Assembly (NCBI GenBank): GCA_003022745.1
Contig: PXSU01000099.1
Span: 1 to 5,661 of the forward strand
DNA: 5,661 bases
Source of the DNA: Halobacteriales archaeon SW_9_67_25
GTDB taxonomy: Archaea; Halobacteriota; Halobacteria; Halobacteriales; Haloarculaceae
Reading direction: 5' to 3'
Numbering within the stretch: position 1 is the first letter of the stretch; every line of letters starts with the position of its first letter. Made by a program: the position numbers and the translations under genes. The notes under the pieces are model-generated. The model was not told where the DNA came from. It searched no databases and saw only the letters and a program-made list of their open reading frames with translations. Below, one piece after another: positions 1 to 4,834 of the stretch.

Positions 1-1
1 C

Positions 2-217
2 TCCACTGGCCACGGCGTCGGGCTTGACGTCCACGAACTCCCGCGGGTCTCGCCGGGCGGCGGCGAACTGCGACCGGGACACGTCGTCACCATCGAACCC
101 GGCCTGTACGACCCCGAGGTGGGCGGGGTCCGCATCGAGGACATCGTCGTCGTCACCGAGGACGGCCACGAGAACCTCGTCGAGTATCCCGAACGGCTCG
201 TCGTCGACAGTCAGTGA
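2..217 (+). CDS. M24 family Xaa-Pro peptidase, C-terminal fragment
   Basis: This is the last 71 codons of a gene entering from the left. The reading frame shows the C-terminal motifs of the pita-bread metallopeptidase family M24 (Xaa-Pro aminopeptidase/dipeptidase): [12 protein letters not shown] with the GHG histidine, then VTIEPGLY and [14 protein letters not shown], whose two glutamates are metal ligands in this family. Known members use two divalent metals to cleave Xaa-Pro bonds of cytosolic peptides. All C-terminal motifs are intact, so the visible part looks functional. The fragment ends TVVDSQ-like (LVVDSQ) at a TGA that lies inside the terminal arm of a palindromic repeat. The repeat may therefore have supplied the present stop codon. 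Whether the substrate is a dipeptide or a longer peptide cannot be told from this fragment. Confidence 0.93.
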   Translation, partial: STGHGVGLDVHELPRVSPGGGELRPGHVVTIEPGLYDPEVGGVRIEDIVVVTEDGHENLVEYPERLVVDSQ

Positions 218-295
218 TACGGAGTGCTGTCGCTGTTTTCCAGGTCGACCACGACATCTTGCGGTCGATCCGGCAAAGAACGACACGCCCCGTAT
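213..295. repeat. imperfect palindromic intergenic repeat, copy 1
   Basis: The first of two related elements in the window. Its first 34 bases from the ATACGG (217-250) are identical to 1399-1432. A second shared block, TGCGGTCGATCCGG, is at 260-273 here and 1444-1457 in copy 2, and a shorter one, GAACGACA, is at 278-285. The middle differs in sequence and slightly in length. The ends are inverted repeats (ATACGG at 217-222, CCGTAT at 290-295), with further complementarity inside (CCAGGTCGACC against GGTCGATCCGG). The left arm AGTGATACGG begins at 213 and contains the TGA stop of the M24 gene. No protein is encoded. The element could be a REP-like hairpin, a small non-autonomous mobile element or a 3'-end processing/termination structure. 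Confidence 0.8.
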
Positions 296-331
296 GGGAC
301 GTGTGCCGCGACCGGCGTTGTGCCCGTCCAT

Positions 332-355
332 GGATATAAATCATTAACTTTATTG
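332..355. promoter_or_regulatory. AT-rich TATA-like patch with no assigned gene
   Basis: Twenty-four bases of almost pure A/T (GGATATAAATC then ATTAACTTTATT) in GC-rich surroundings. TATAAA on the plus strand, or TTTATA on the minus strand, could bind TBP. On the plus strand a start about 25 bases on would fall near 363. There is a GTG there, but its frame gives only a 41-residue arginine-rich peptide, so a non-coding transcript is as likely as a gene. Direction and target are not decided by the sequence. Confidence 0.35.
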
Positions 356-484
356 GGGGCGGGTGTATCCGGTGGGATATGATGGTCGCAGTACGCGCTG
401 TACGTCCGCACTGATTCTCCGACAGCGCCACCGCCGAACCGTTTGCGGCCGAGTACCCTGCGACCGACCCCAGACCCAGCCCAC

Positions 485-658
485 ATGAGCACACGCCCCC
501 ACCCCCGACCCGACACAGGACCGACAGAGACCGACACGACAGAACCGAGCCTCCCGTTCGCAGTGGGAAACGCCCCGGTGACGTTCTCGCCGGACAACAC
601 CGATCCCTGCCCCGAGATGTTCTCGACGAAGTGGACGGACACGACCCGGACACTGTGA
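485..658 (+). CDS. doubtful small ORF, 57 aa, unknown
   Basis: An ATG-started frame of 57 residues that I do not recognise. The first third is proline/threonine/arginine-rich low complexity. The second part (LPFAVGNAPVTFSPD onward, then DPCPEMFSTKW) has mostly G or C at third codon positions and is less skewed in composition, which is the only positive sign. There is no clear TATA box at the usual distance of about 26 bases, and no ribosome binding site. The stop lies 37 bases before the start of the CopG-type regulator, so a shared transcript is possible. It may be a genuine small protein, a gene remnant or chance. Confidence 0.25.
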   Translation: MSTRPHPRPDTGPTETDTTEPSLPFAVGNAPVTFSPDNTDPCPEMFSTKWTDTTRTL

Positions 659-695
659 CACAACGCCTTTGCCGACGCGTGGCCTCTGTGGGCGC

Positions 696-905
696 ATGAC
701 CGAGTACACCACGGTGTCGATCCCGAAGGACCTGGCCGACCGGGTCGAGAATACCATCGAGGGAACCAGTTTCTCGAGTACGAGCGACCTCGTGCGCTTT
801 CTCCTGCGGAGCATCGTCATCAAACACCAGCAGGAGGGCCAGCTAACGGAGGCGGAGTTTACCGAGATCGCCGAGCAGTTGCGCGACCTCGGATACCTAG
901 AGTGA
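696..905 (+). CDS. CopG/ribbon-helix-helix family regulator, 69 aa
   Basis: The 69-residue protein has a ribbon-helix-helix pattern. The short N-terminal beta strand EYTTVSIP at residues 3-10 would insert in the DNA major groove. Helix 1 follows (KDLADRVENTI), then a loop FSSTSD and helix 2 (DLVRFLLRSIVIKHQ). The acidic tail ending EIAEQLRDLGYLE probably forms a further helix. Proteins of this family dimerise through the strand and helices and bind operator DNA. This matches a widespread haloarchaeal CopG-type protein. I chose the ATG at 696 because the protein begins with the strand directly; an upstream in-frame ATG at 669 would add nine unrelated residues (MPTRGLCGR). No toxin gene or other partner is adjacent, as the next gene is convergent, so an antitoxin role is not supported. 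The target is unknown. Confidence 0.88.
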   Translation: MTEYTTVSIPKDLADRVENTIEGTSFSSTSDLVRFLLRSIVIKHQQEGQLTEAEFTEIAEQLRDLGYLE

Positions 906-944
906 CGCGTCCCGTCGGGGATGCCGGTGACCCCGCGAGCCCGC

Positions 945-1358
945 TCAGAGTGCCGGCCGTTCCTCGGGCGGTTCGATGTCGAGGACGGTAAACTCCTGTC
1001 GCCGGCCGCTCCGGTCGAAGGCTGCGAGTGACTCCTCGGCGTAGGGCGGGACGGCGACGAACACGACCTCGTGGAGGTCGTCCCGGGTCGACAGTCTGAG
1101 GTCGCCCTGGGGATGGGAGACGAACCGCCCCTGGGTCTGTCCCGCGGGCGTCCCGAGGTCGACACCGAAGACGGCGCTGACCGATCCGCCCGACTCGGGC
1201 ATGTAGAAGTGCGTGAACACCGGAGTTTCCTCCGCGAGGTCCGCCTCCGGCAGGTCCTCCGACGACGTCACTGCGATAGGAATGGTCGTCCCTTCGGGGT
1301 CGCGCTCGCTGGCGAGTCGCAACAGCGACCTGACGAGTCCCCGCGTCACGTACAACAC
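945..1358 (-). CDS. haloarchaeal protein resembling a JAMM/MPN domain, first metal His lost
   Basis: A 137-residue soluble protein of a type I associate with conserved haloarchaeal hypotheticals. Residues 76-93 (QGRFVSHPQGDLRLSTRD) follow the JAMM metalloprotease signature HxH-x7-S-x2-D: H82, S90 and D93 are exactly spaced, but the first histidine position is V80. The surroundings also fit the fold: an N-terminal helix with a glutamate (DPEG, E22), strands around THFYMPE and VFGVDLG, and a hydrophobic strand EVVFVAVPP after the motif. JAMM enzymes are zinc isopeptidases or deubiquitinases, and in haloarchaea the known ones act on SAMP conjugates. With one zinc ligand missing this copy is more likely structural or regulatory. 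The JAMM assignment is my inference from spacing. The start is GTG at 1358, supported by a TATA box 24-30 bases upstream and no leader. It is convergent with the CopG-type gene, 39 bases apart. Confidence 0.82.
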   Translation of the reverse strand: MLYVTRGLVRSLLRLASERDPEGTTIPIAVTSSEDLPEADLAEETPVFTHFYMPESGGSVSAVFGVDLGTPAGQTQGRFVSHPQGDLRLSTRDDLHEVVFVAVPPYAEESLAAFDRSGRRQEFTVLDIEPPEERPAL

Positions 1359-1381
1359 ACCCTGCCTACGGTGCCGACGCC

Positions 1382-1388
1382 TTTATGT
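1382..1388 (-). promoter_or_regulatory. TATA box for the JAMM-like gene
   Basis: On the minus strand the sequence reads ACATAAAGG, centred about 26 bases before the GTG start at 1358. That is the distance expected for a leaderless archaeal transcript. It lies only about 11 bases from the end of palindromic repeat copy 2, so the repeat borders this promoter. Confidence 0.6.
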
Positions 1389-1398
1389 CCCGTGTCTC

Positions 1399-1484
1399 AT
1401 ACGGAGTGCTGTCGCTGTTTTCCAGGTCGACCGCTCGCTGTCCTGCGGTCGATCCGGTACTGAACGACAGCAATCCGTATCACT
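1399..1484. repeat. imperfect palindromic intergenic repeat, copy 2
   Basis: The second copy of the element at 213-295. It is the more symmetrical one: the left arm ATACGGAGTGCTGTCG (1399-1414) pairs with the right arm CGACAGCAATCCGTAT (1465-1480) with a single internal mismatch, and CCAGGTCGACC faces GGTCGATCCGG further in. The right arm extends to CCGTATCACT, the complement of the AGTGATACGG found at the left end of copy 1. The last base of that arm is the A of the TGA stop of the minus-strand MBL-like gene. Both copies thus abut a stop codon, but with opposite arms. No open reading frame of note is inside. Confidence 0.82.
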
Positions 1485-2185
1485 CAGCCCGGGAGGAACG
1501 TCTTCAGGTTCTTCAGGTAGAGACCGGGAGTTCGCCCGCGGGCACCCGAGAGCGCGTCCCGGAGGGCACCGGCCGCGTCCTCGTGGACGCCGGCCCCGTG
1601 GCCGACCAGAATCCGGTCGGGTTCGAAGCGGGCCAGCGACCAGGGTGGCTTCAGCCGGAGTGCGGGGTGGACGCCGAGGCGCTCGCCGCCGGCGAGGAAG
1701 TACTCGGTCGTGCCGACGGCCTCGGGCACCACGAGCACGCCCCCCTCCCGGTTGTAGAGGGCGACCTCGGTCCACGCGAAGTTGTCGACGACGGTCTGGG
1801 TCCGGTAGCCCGTGTCGGCGAGTTCGCCCGCGAACCCCTCGACGGGCGCGTCGATGTCCCCCGCGACGCCGCGCAGCGGTTCGGGGAGGTAGACCGGGAC
1901 GTCGTGGCGCCGTGCTACTGCCCCAGCATCGCGCTTGTGGCGGTCCAGCAGGACGACCACACCCGCGACATCGCCGAATTCCGCGAGGCGGTCGTCCAGT
2001 TCCGGTACGTCGATCGGATCGACGACCCACACCTCGCCGTCGACGGCCAGGGCGTGGCTGGCACGCTGCATGGTCTCGGCAGGGTGTGCGATCCACCCCA
2101 CACCACCCGTCGCCGTCCCATTGTCGGCCTCGAACCGGTCGGTTTCCGTCCATTCCGTCGCCGGTCCGGAGTTCTTCAGTGGCAT
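1484..2185 (-). CDS. metallo-beta-lactamase-like protein with degenerate metal motif
   Basis: A 233-residue soluble protein with the outline of an MBL fold: a strand ending VWVVDPIDVPEL (52-63), then VVLLDRHKRDAGAVARRHDV (77-96) where MBL enzymes carry THxHxDHxGG, and near the C terminus ILVGHGAGV (192-200), like the conserved GHG of the hydrolase branch. The HxHxDH motif is reduced to D81, H83 and D86, so two-metal binding is doubtful. Similar haloarchaeal proteins are annotated as MBL-fold or hypothetical. The substrate is unknown. The ATG at 2185 is chosen because a TATA-like CCTTTTTACC lies about 27 bases upstream; the open frame continues much further upstream but with arginine-rich, non-haloarchaeal composition. 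It is divergent from the VOC gene. The C-terminal KNLKTFLPG ends at a TGA touching the palindromic repeat. Confidence 0.85.
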   Translation of the reverse strand: MPLKNSGPATEWTETDRFEADNGTATGGVGWIAHPAETMQRASHALAVDGEVWVVDPIDVPELDDRLAEFGDVAGVVVLLDRHKRDAGAVARRHDVPVYLPEPLRGVAGDIDAPVEGFAGELADTGYRTQTVVDNFAWTEVALYNREGGVLVVPEAVGTTEYFLAGGERLGVHPALRLKPPWSLARFEPDRILVGHGAGVHEDAAGALRDALSGARGRTPGLYLKNLKTFLPG

Positions 2186-2208
2186 GTCCGCTGATACGGA
2201 CCGGCCGG

Positions 2209-2216
2209 TAAAAAGG
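2209..2216 (-). promoter_or_regulatory. TATA-like box for the MBL-like gene
   Basis: On the minus strand the bases read CCTTTTTA, centred about 27 bases before the ATG at 2185. This fits a leaderless haloarchaeal transcript. It sits in the 141-base divergent gap to the VOC gene, and the rest of that gap shows no obvious operator symmetry. Confidence 0.55.
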
Positions 2217-2326
2217 TATCCACCCAAAGGACGAGGGTCGCTCCACCAGCGAGAAAGCGCGGACGCGGGGGCAAGGTACCGCACGGCGACCCGAGAACAT
2301 TTGCCCCGGGCGCTCGAAGTGCGCCC

Positions 2327-2722
2327 ATGCTCTCGGGGCCACACTGGCTCGCGCTGGAAGTCAAGTACCTCGACCGCGCGCGCTCCTTCTACGAGGCGTT
2401 TCTCGACCTCGAGGTGCGCCGCGAGACCGACACCGAGGCCACCCTGGCTGTCGGCGGGACGGACCTGGTCTTGCGGGCACCGAGCACGGTGCCCCGTGGG
2501 GGCCTCCACACCCACTACGCGATGACCGTCCCTGCCGGGGAGTACGACGACTGGTACGACCGCCTCGAGGAGCGGTTCGACCTCGTCGAGCACCAGTTCG
2601 GCTCCGCCCGCTCGCTGTACTTCTACGACACGGAGGGCAACTGCGTCGAACTCGGCGAGCGGAGTGACACCGACGCCGCGGGCGTCTCGGGGGTCTTCGA
2701 GGGCGCAACCGGGTCCGGCTGA
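2327..2722 (+). CDS. VOC (glyoxalase/dioxygenase-like) protein, first domain intact, truncated after it
   Basis: This is a 131-residue frame. Residues 5-110 form a vicinal-oxygen-chelate module: strand HWLALEVKYLDRARSFYEAF (beta-alpha with the usual 'D..RA..FY' pattern), strand TDLVLR, then GGLHTHYAM with H61 and H63, and a final YDTEGNCVELGE, the classic 'D.dGN.vEL' ending with E108 as a likely metal ligand. VOC proteins bind one divalent metal and act as lyases, dioxygenases or resistance proteins; the substrate here is not deducible. After GVFE (residues 122-125) the frame runs into ATGSG and stops. Just downstream, in another frame, lies the back half of a second VOC domain, so this was probably a two-domain protein. 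A weak TATA-like ACATTTGCC lies about 30 bases before the ATG. A single domain could still work as a homodimer. Confidence 0.85.
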   Translation: MLSGPHWLALEVKYLDRARSFYEAFLDLEVRRETDTEATLAVGGTDLVLRAPSTVPRGGLHTHYAMTVPAGEYDDWYDRLEERFDLVEHQFGSARSLYFYDTEGNCVELGERSDTDAAGVSGVFEGATGSG

Positions 2723-2727
2723 GTTGC

Positions 2728-2931
2728 TCGGGGTTCGACATCGAACTCTGGGAGCCACACCTCGGCCTCGCCGACGCGCGCGGCGGCGTCCACGTCGACG
2801 TCGGCATCGGCGCGACCGATCCCGGTGGACGCGCCGAGGCACTCGCTGACGAGGCACTTGCCGTCGAACCCATCGACAGCGGCGTCCGAGTCCGCGACCC
2901 GGACGGCCACTACCTCACGCTACTCGAGTGA
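2728..2931 (+). pseudogene. remnant of the second VOC domain (frameshifted)
   Basis: Six bases after the VOC stop, in the next reading frame, 67 codons read SGFDIELWEPHLGLADARGG, then a VHVDVGIG strand, ALADEALAVEPIDSG and finally VRVRDPDGHYLTLLE and a stop. RDPDGHYLTLLE is again a VOC C-terminal metal-glutamate strand, and GGVHVDVG matches the third strand with its histidine. Codon use is normal for this genome (nearly all third bases G or C). No start codon precedes it in a sensible position. From two-domain haloarchaeal VOC proteins I would expect about 40 more residues, the first beta-alpha unit, between GVFE and FDIELWEP; only about 30 bases are present. The simplest reading is an internal deletion of roughly 100 bases that also shifted the frame. 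Confidence 0.75.
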
Positions 2932-2956
2932 ACGCCACGAAGAGAAATCGAACCGC

Positions 2957-3253
2957 CTACTCGCCGTCTTGTGCACGGAGGTGGGCCGGGGAGGCGATGA
3001 GTGTCTTCTCGGTGCTGCCGTCGACTATCGAGACTTTGTAGGCGTCACCCTGCTGACCGACGACGGTTCCCGTGTGGCCGTCGAAGCGGGGATGGTACCG
3101 GCCGTCGGGCACGCTCGGGTCGATCTTGAGGTGGACCGACTCGCCCTCGGCGAACTTCTGGACGGCCCGCTGTGGCGGCGAGGTGCCGCGTTCACGCGCC
3201 GTGTTTCTGAGTTTGTTCCGCGTTCCCTGGCGTGGTCCATTGGAGTTGGGCAT
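2957..3253 (-). CDS. rpl21e: 50S ribosomal protein L21e
   Basis: The 98-residue protein is a clear L21e, a component of the archaeal/eukaryotic large ribosomal subunit with an SH3-like beta barrel. Diagnostic stretches are [12 protein letters not shown] (residues 23-34), [20 protein letters not shown] (39-58), [14 protein letters not shown] (61-74) and [11 protein letters not shown] (83-93). The basic N-terminal arm ([17 protein letters not shown]) would reach into rRNA. Length is usual for the family, and the acidic surface residues are a halophilic adaptation. The ATG at 3253 has its own strong TATA box 27 bases upstream, although the EF-1-beta gene ends only 40 bases before it. In many archaea rpl21e is followed by rpoF (Rpb4) and a DUF655 gene. 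Here it instead meets the VOC remnant tail to tail after 25 bases. Confidence 0.98.
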   Translation of the reverse strand: MPNSNGPRQGTRNKLRNTARERGTSPPQRAVQKFAEGESVHLKIDPSVPDGRYHPRFDGHTGTVVGQQGDAYKVSIVDGSTEKTLIASPAHLRAQDGE

Positions 3254-3279
3254 GTGGACTGGGGTTGTCCGCTGGGACG

Positions 3280-3287
3280 TATAAAAC
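3280..3287 (-). promoter_or_regulatory. TATA box for rpl21e
   Basis: On the minus strand the sequence reads CGTTTTATACG, an excellent archaeal TATA element, centred about 30 bases before the ATG at 3253. It occupies most of the 40-base gap after the EF-1-beta stop codon, so L21e can be made independently of the upstream operon, with little or no 5' leader. Confidence 0.75.
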
Positions 3288-3293
3288 GTGCGT

Positions 3294-3560
3294 TTACAGG
3301 CGACCGACGTTTTCGACGGAGACGGACTCGACGCCGTCGACGCCGAGGAAGGCTTCCTCGACGGCGTCCGTACCGCCCGCATCGTCGGGGACGATCACCG
3401 TCGGGAGCAACGCGACCAGCCCGAAGGCCACGTCGTCGCGTTCGAACCCGTTGATCTTCGCTCCCTCGGGGAGGGACCGCTCCAGGCGCTCCTGGAGGTC
3501 GTCGAGGTCGACGTCGGGGCTATCGGGCATCACCTTCAACTGGGCTGCGACCTTCCCCAT
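3294..3560 (-). CDS. ef1b: translation elongation factor 1-beta (aEF-1beta)
   Basis: An 88-residue protein of the archaeal EF-1-beta family, the nucleotide exchange factor that releases GDP from EF-1-alpha so it can reload with GTP and aminoacyl-tRNA. The sequence follows the family from end to end: [20 protein letters not shown] (2-21), the helix [20 protein letters not shown], the central [23 protein letters not shown], and the C-terminal [22 protein letters not shown] that forms the alpha-beta sandwich edge. Length is normal. The ATG at 3560 follows the stop of the zinc-ribbon gene after one base, so the two are co-transcribed and perhaps translationally coupled. No separate promoter is visible. 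Confidence 0.98.
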   Translation of the reverse strand: MGKVAAQLKVMPDSPDVDLDDLQERLERSLPEGAKINGFERDDVAFGLVALLPTVIVPDDAGGTDAVEEAFLGVDGVESVSVENVGRL

Positions 3561-3561
3561 G

Positions 3562-3747
3562 TTAGGGTCCCCTGAACCCACAGTCCGGGCACTCGTAGAG
3601 GTTGCTCTGCTTGCGACACTTCGCACACCGGTAGATCCGGTAGCCACACTCGGGGCACTTGAACGACGCCGCGCTGGTCCCTGCGATGTTTATCCCACAC
3701 GAGATGCACTTCTGTACCCGCTTGCCGTCGGGCTCGCTGCCACTCAT
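3562..3747 (-). CDS. zinc-ribbon microprotein, HVO_2753-like (COG2888 type)
   Basis: This 61-residue protein has four CxxC knuckles: C14/C17 (CISCG), C31/C34 (CPECG), C41/C44 (CAKCR) and C53/C56 (CPDCG), enough for two zinc ions. The [17 protein letters not shown] and [15 protein letters not shown] stretches match the archaeal family that includes Haloferax volcanii HVO_2753, a two-zinc microprotein whose loss affects biofilm and swarming there. COG2888 members are predicted RNA-binding zinc ribbons acting in translation, and the one-base junction with the EF-1-beta gene supports that. The ATG at 3747 is chosen over an upstream in-frame ATG at 3786 because a TTTTATG/CATAAAA TATA box lies between them, about 27 bases before 3747. 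Confidence 0.95.
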   Translation of the reverse strand: MSGSEPDGKRVQKCISCGINIAGTSAASFKCPECGYRIYRCAKCRKQSNLYECPDCGFRGP

Positions 3748-3770
3748 ACGCCCCCCTACCGCCCGGTCGC

Positions 3771-3777
3771 TTTTATG
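3771..3777 (-). promoter_or_regulatory. TATA box for the zinc-ribbon/EF-1-beta operon
   Basis: The minus strand reads ACGCATAAAAGCG, with the TATA core ending 24 bases before the ATG at 3747. This rules out the upstream ATG at 3786, which would lie before the promoter, and implies a leaderless mRNA for the operon. Confidence 0.7.
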
Positions 3778-3831
3778 CGTTGTCAAACGCCGTTGGGGAG
3801 GCCAGCGTCGGCACTCGCACGCCTCTGACCG

Positions 3832-4746
3832 TCAGCGTCCGGGGTCGTCGGGACCGCGTTCGCGGCCCGGGAGGTCCGAAATCGCCACCGCCGGTTCGGT
3901 CGGCTGGCCGTCCTCCCAGACGTAGAAGCCCTCGCCGGCGGCCGTCCCGGTGGTCCCGGCCGAGACCAGTTCCCGGAGCAGTTCCGGCGGGTCGAACCGC
4001 GCGCCCAGTTCGGAGCCGAGAGACTCCAGCGTCTCGAGTCGGCGGTCCAGGCCGGCACGGTCGGCACTCTCCAGCGGGCCCACGGGGTGGTCGTGGCCCA
4101 GTCGGACCGCGTCGTCGACGGCCTCGACCCCGGCGACGCCGTCCTCGACCAGCCGCATGGCCTCGACCTCCAGCGCGAGGACCGTTCGGGTGGCGACGGC
4201 ACCGGGTACGTCGCGGACGGCCACCGGCGAGCGGTCGATGCCGTCCACGAACGCGGTGGCGCGCTCGAAGGTTTCGCGACTGGTCTGTTCGGCGACGATG
4301 ACCTCCACCAGGGGCCGCTTGAGGGGGTCCTGGAACCGCATCCCGACGGCCCTGTCGGGGTGGCGAAGGCCGGCCGCGGCCGCGGTGACGGCCACACCGG
4401 TCGTCGGGACGAGGAGCGTCTCCCGGTCGGTGTGGTCCTCGATGTCCGCAAACCGTTTCTGCAGGGCCCCTGACTCGGTTGTCGCCGTCTCCAGCACGAC
4501 GTCGGCGTCCGCGACGGCGGCCTCCAGCCCGGTCGTCGCCTGGAGGTTCTCCACGGCGCTCGCGCGGGTACCGGCCTCACGCCCGCGGGTGTCGACGGCC
4601 GCGTCGAGGCGCTGTTCGACCGTGTCTATTCCGTCCATCGCGGCGGCCGCCGTCCCGTCGTGGAGGCTAACCGGGTGACCGGCGACCGCACAGAGCTGGG
4701 CGATTGCCCGGCCTGCAGCCCCTGCTCCCAGCACAGCAACGTCCAT
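3832..4746 (-). CDS. 3-hydroxyacyl-CoA dehydrogenase-like protein with altered active site
   Basis: The 304-residue protein has the two-domain layout of L-3-hydroxyacyl-CoA dehydrogenases. Its Rossmann start MDVAVLGAGAAGRAIAQ carries GxGxxG at 7-12, and D30 ends strand 2, as expected for NAD. The helical C-terminal domain reads RLGHDHPVGPLESADRAGLD (215-234) and closes with GTAAGEGFYVW. Active members oxidise 3-hydroxyacyl-CoA in beta-oxidation. Compared with human HADH, however, the catalytic His158 is R137 (GMRFQDP for GLHFFNP), Ser137 is G117 (PTTGV for SNTSS), Asn161 is D140 and Asn208 is T186 (PGAVATR for PGFIVNR); only Glu170 remains, as E148. Normal dehydrogenase activity is therefore doubtful. 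No fatty-acid genes are adjacent. A TATA-like GTATTAAC lies about 30 bases before the ATG at 4746. The gene shows no stops or frameshifts, so it is maintained. Confidence 0.88.
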   Translation of the reverse strand: MDVAVLGAGAAGRAIAQLCAVAGHPVSLHDGTAAAAMDGIDTVEQRLDAAVDTRGREAGTRASAVENLQATTGLEAAVADADVVLETATTESGALQKRFADIEDHTDRETLLVPTTGVAVTAAAAGLRHPDRAVGMRFQDPLKRPLVEVIVAEQTSRETFERATAFVDGIDRSPVAVRDVPGAVATRTVLALEVEAMRLVEDGVAGVEAVDDAVRLGHDHPVGPLESADRAGLDRRLETLESLGSELGARFDPPELLRELVSAGTTGTAAGEGFYVWEDGQPTEPAVAISDLPGRERGPDDPGR

Positions 4747-4771
4747 GCCCGGAGTCGAGAGTGCCGGGGGG

Positions 4772-4778
4772 TTAATAC
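4772..4778 (-). promoter_or_regulatory. TATA-like box for the HAD-like gene
   Basis: The minus strand reads CAGTATTAACC, centred about 29 bases before the ATG at 4746. This fits a leaderless start and separates the gene transcriptionally from the upstream rhodopsin fragment. Confidence 0.55.
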
Positions 4779-4812
4779 TGCCGGCTGCAGGTCTTCCGAG
4801 AATTTCGCCATC

Positions 4813-4834
4813 CCGGCCGGTATCAATCGGCCGG
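4813..4834. terminator. GC hairpin over the rhodopsin stop codon
   Basis: CCGGCCG (4813-4819) and CGGCCGG (4828-4834) can form a seven-pair stem with an eight-base loop that contains the stop codon of the rhodopsin remnant. It could mark the 3' end of that transcript, but it lacks the T-run usual for archaeal terminators and may simply reflect high GC. Confidence 0.25.

Larger units (their letters stand above)
296..695. other. mostly non-coding stretch
   Basis: About 400 bases without a convincing gene. The stretch holds an AT-rich promoter-like patch (332-355) and a doubtful small ORF (485-658). Long open frames on the minus strand run straight through the palindromic repeat and give arginine/serine/glycine-rich, non-acidic proteins unlike haloarchaeal genes, so I take them as by-products of high GC. 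I see no tRNA, rRNA or CRISPR pattern. A decayed gene is possible. Confidence 0.5.

Noticed and set aside
363..488. GTG-started 41-codon frame about 25 bases after the AT-rich patch
   Set aside because: The distance suits a leaderless start, but the peptide is strongly basic with many Arg, Thr and Cys residues, unlike haloarchaeal proteins, and its codon use is poor.
153..1165. Long open frames on the minus strand across the first kilobase
   Set aside because: They run through the palindromic repeat and antisense to the CopG-type gene, and encode arginine/serine-rich proteins without recognisable motifs. This is a common artefact in high-GC DNA.
2186..2857. Upstream extension of the MBL-like reading frame to give 457 residues
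   Set aside because: The added part is antisense to the VOC gene, is arginine-rich, and would place the TATA box inside the gene. The ATG at 2185 fits the promoter.
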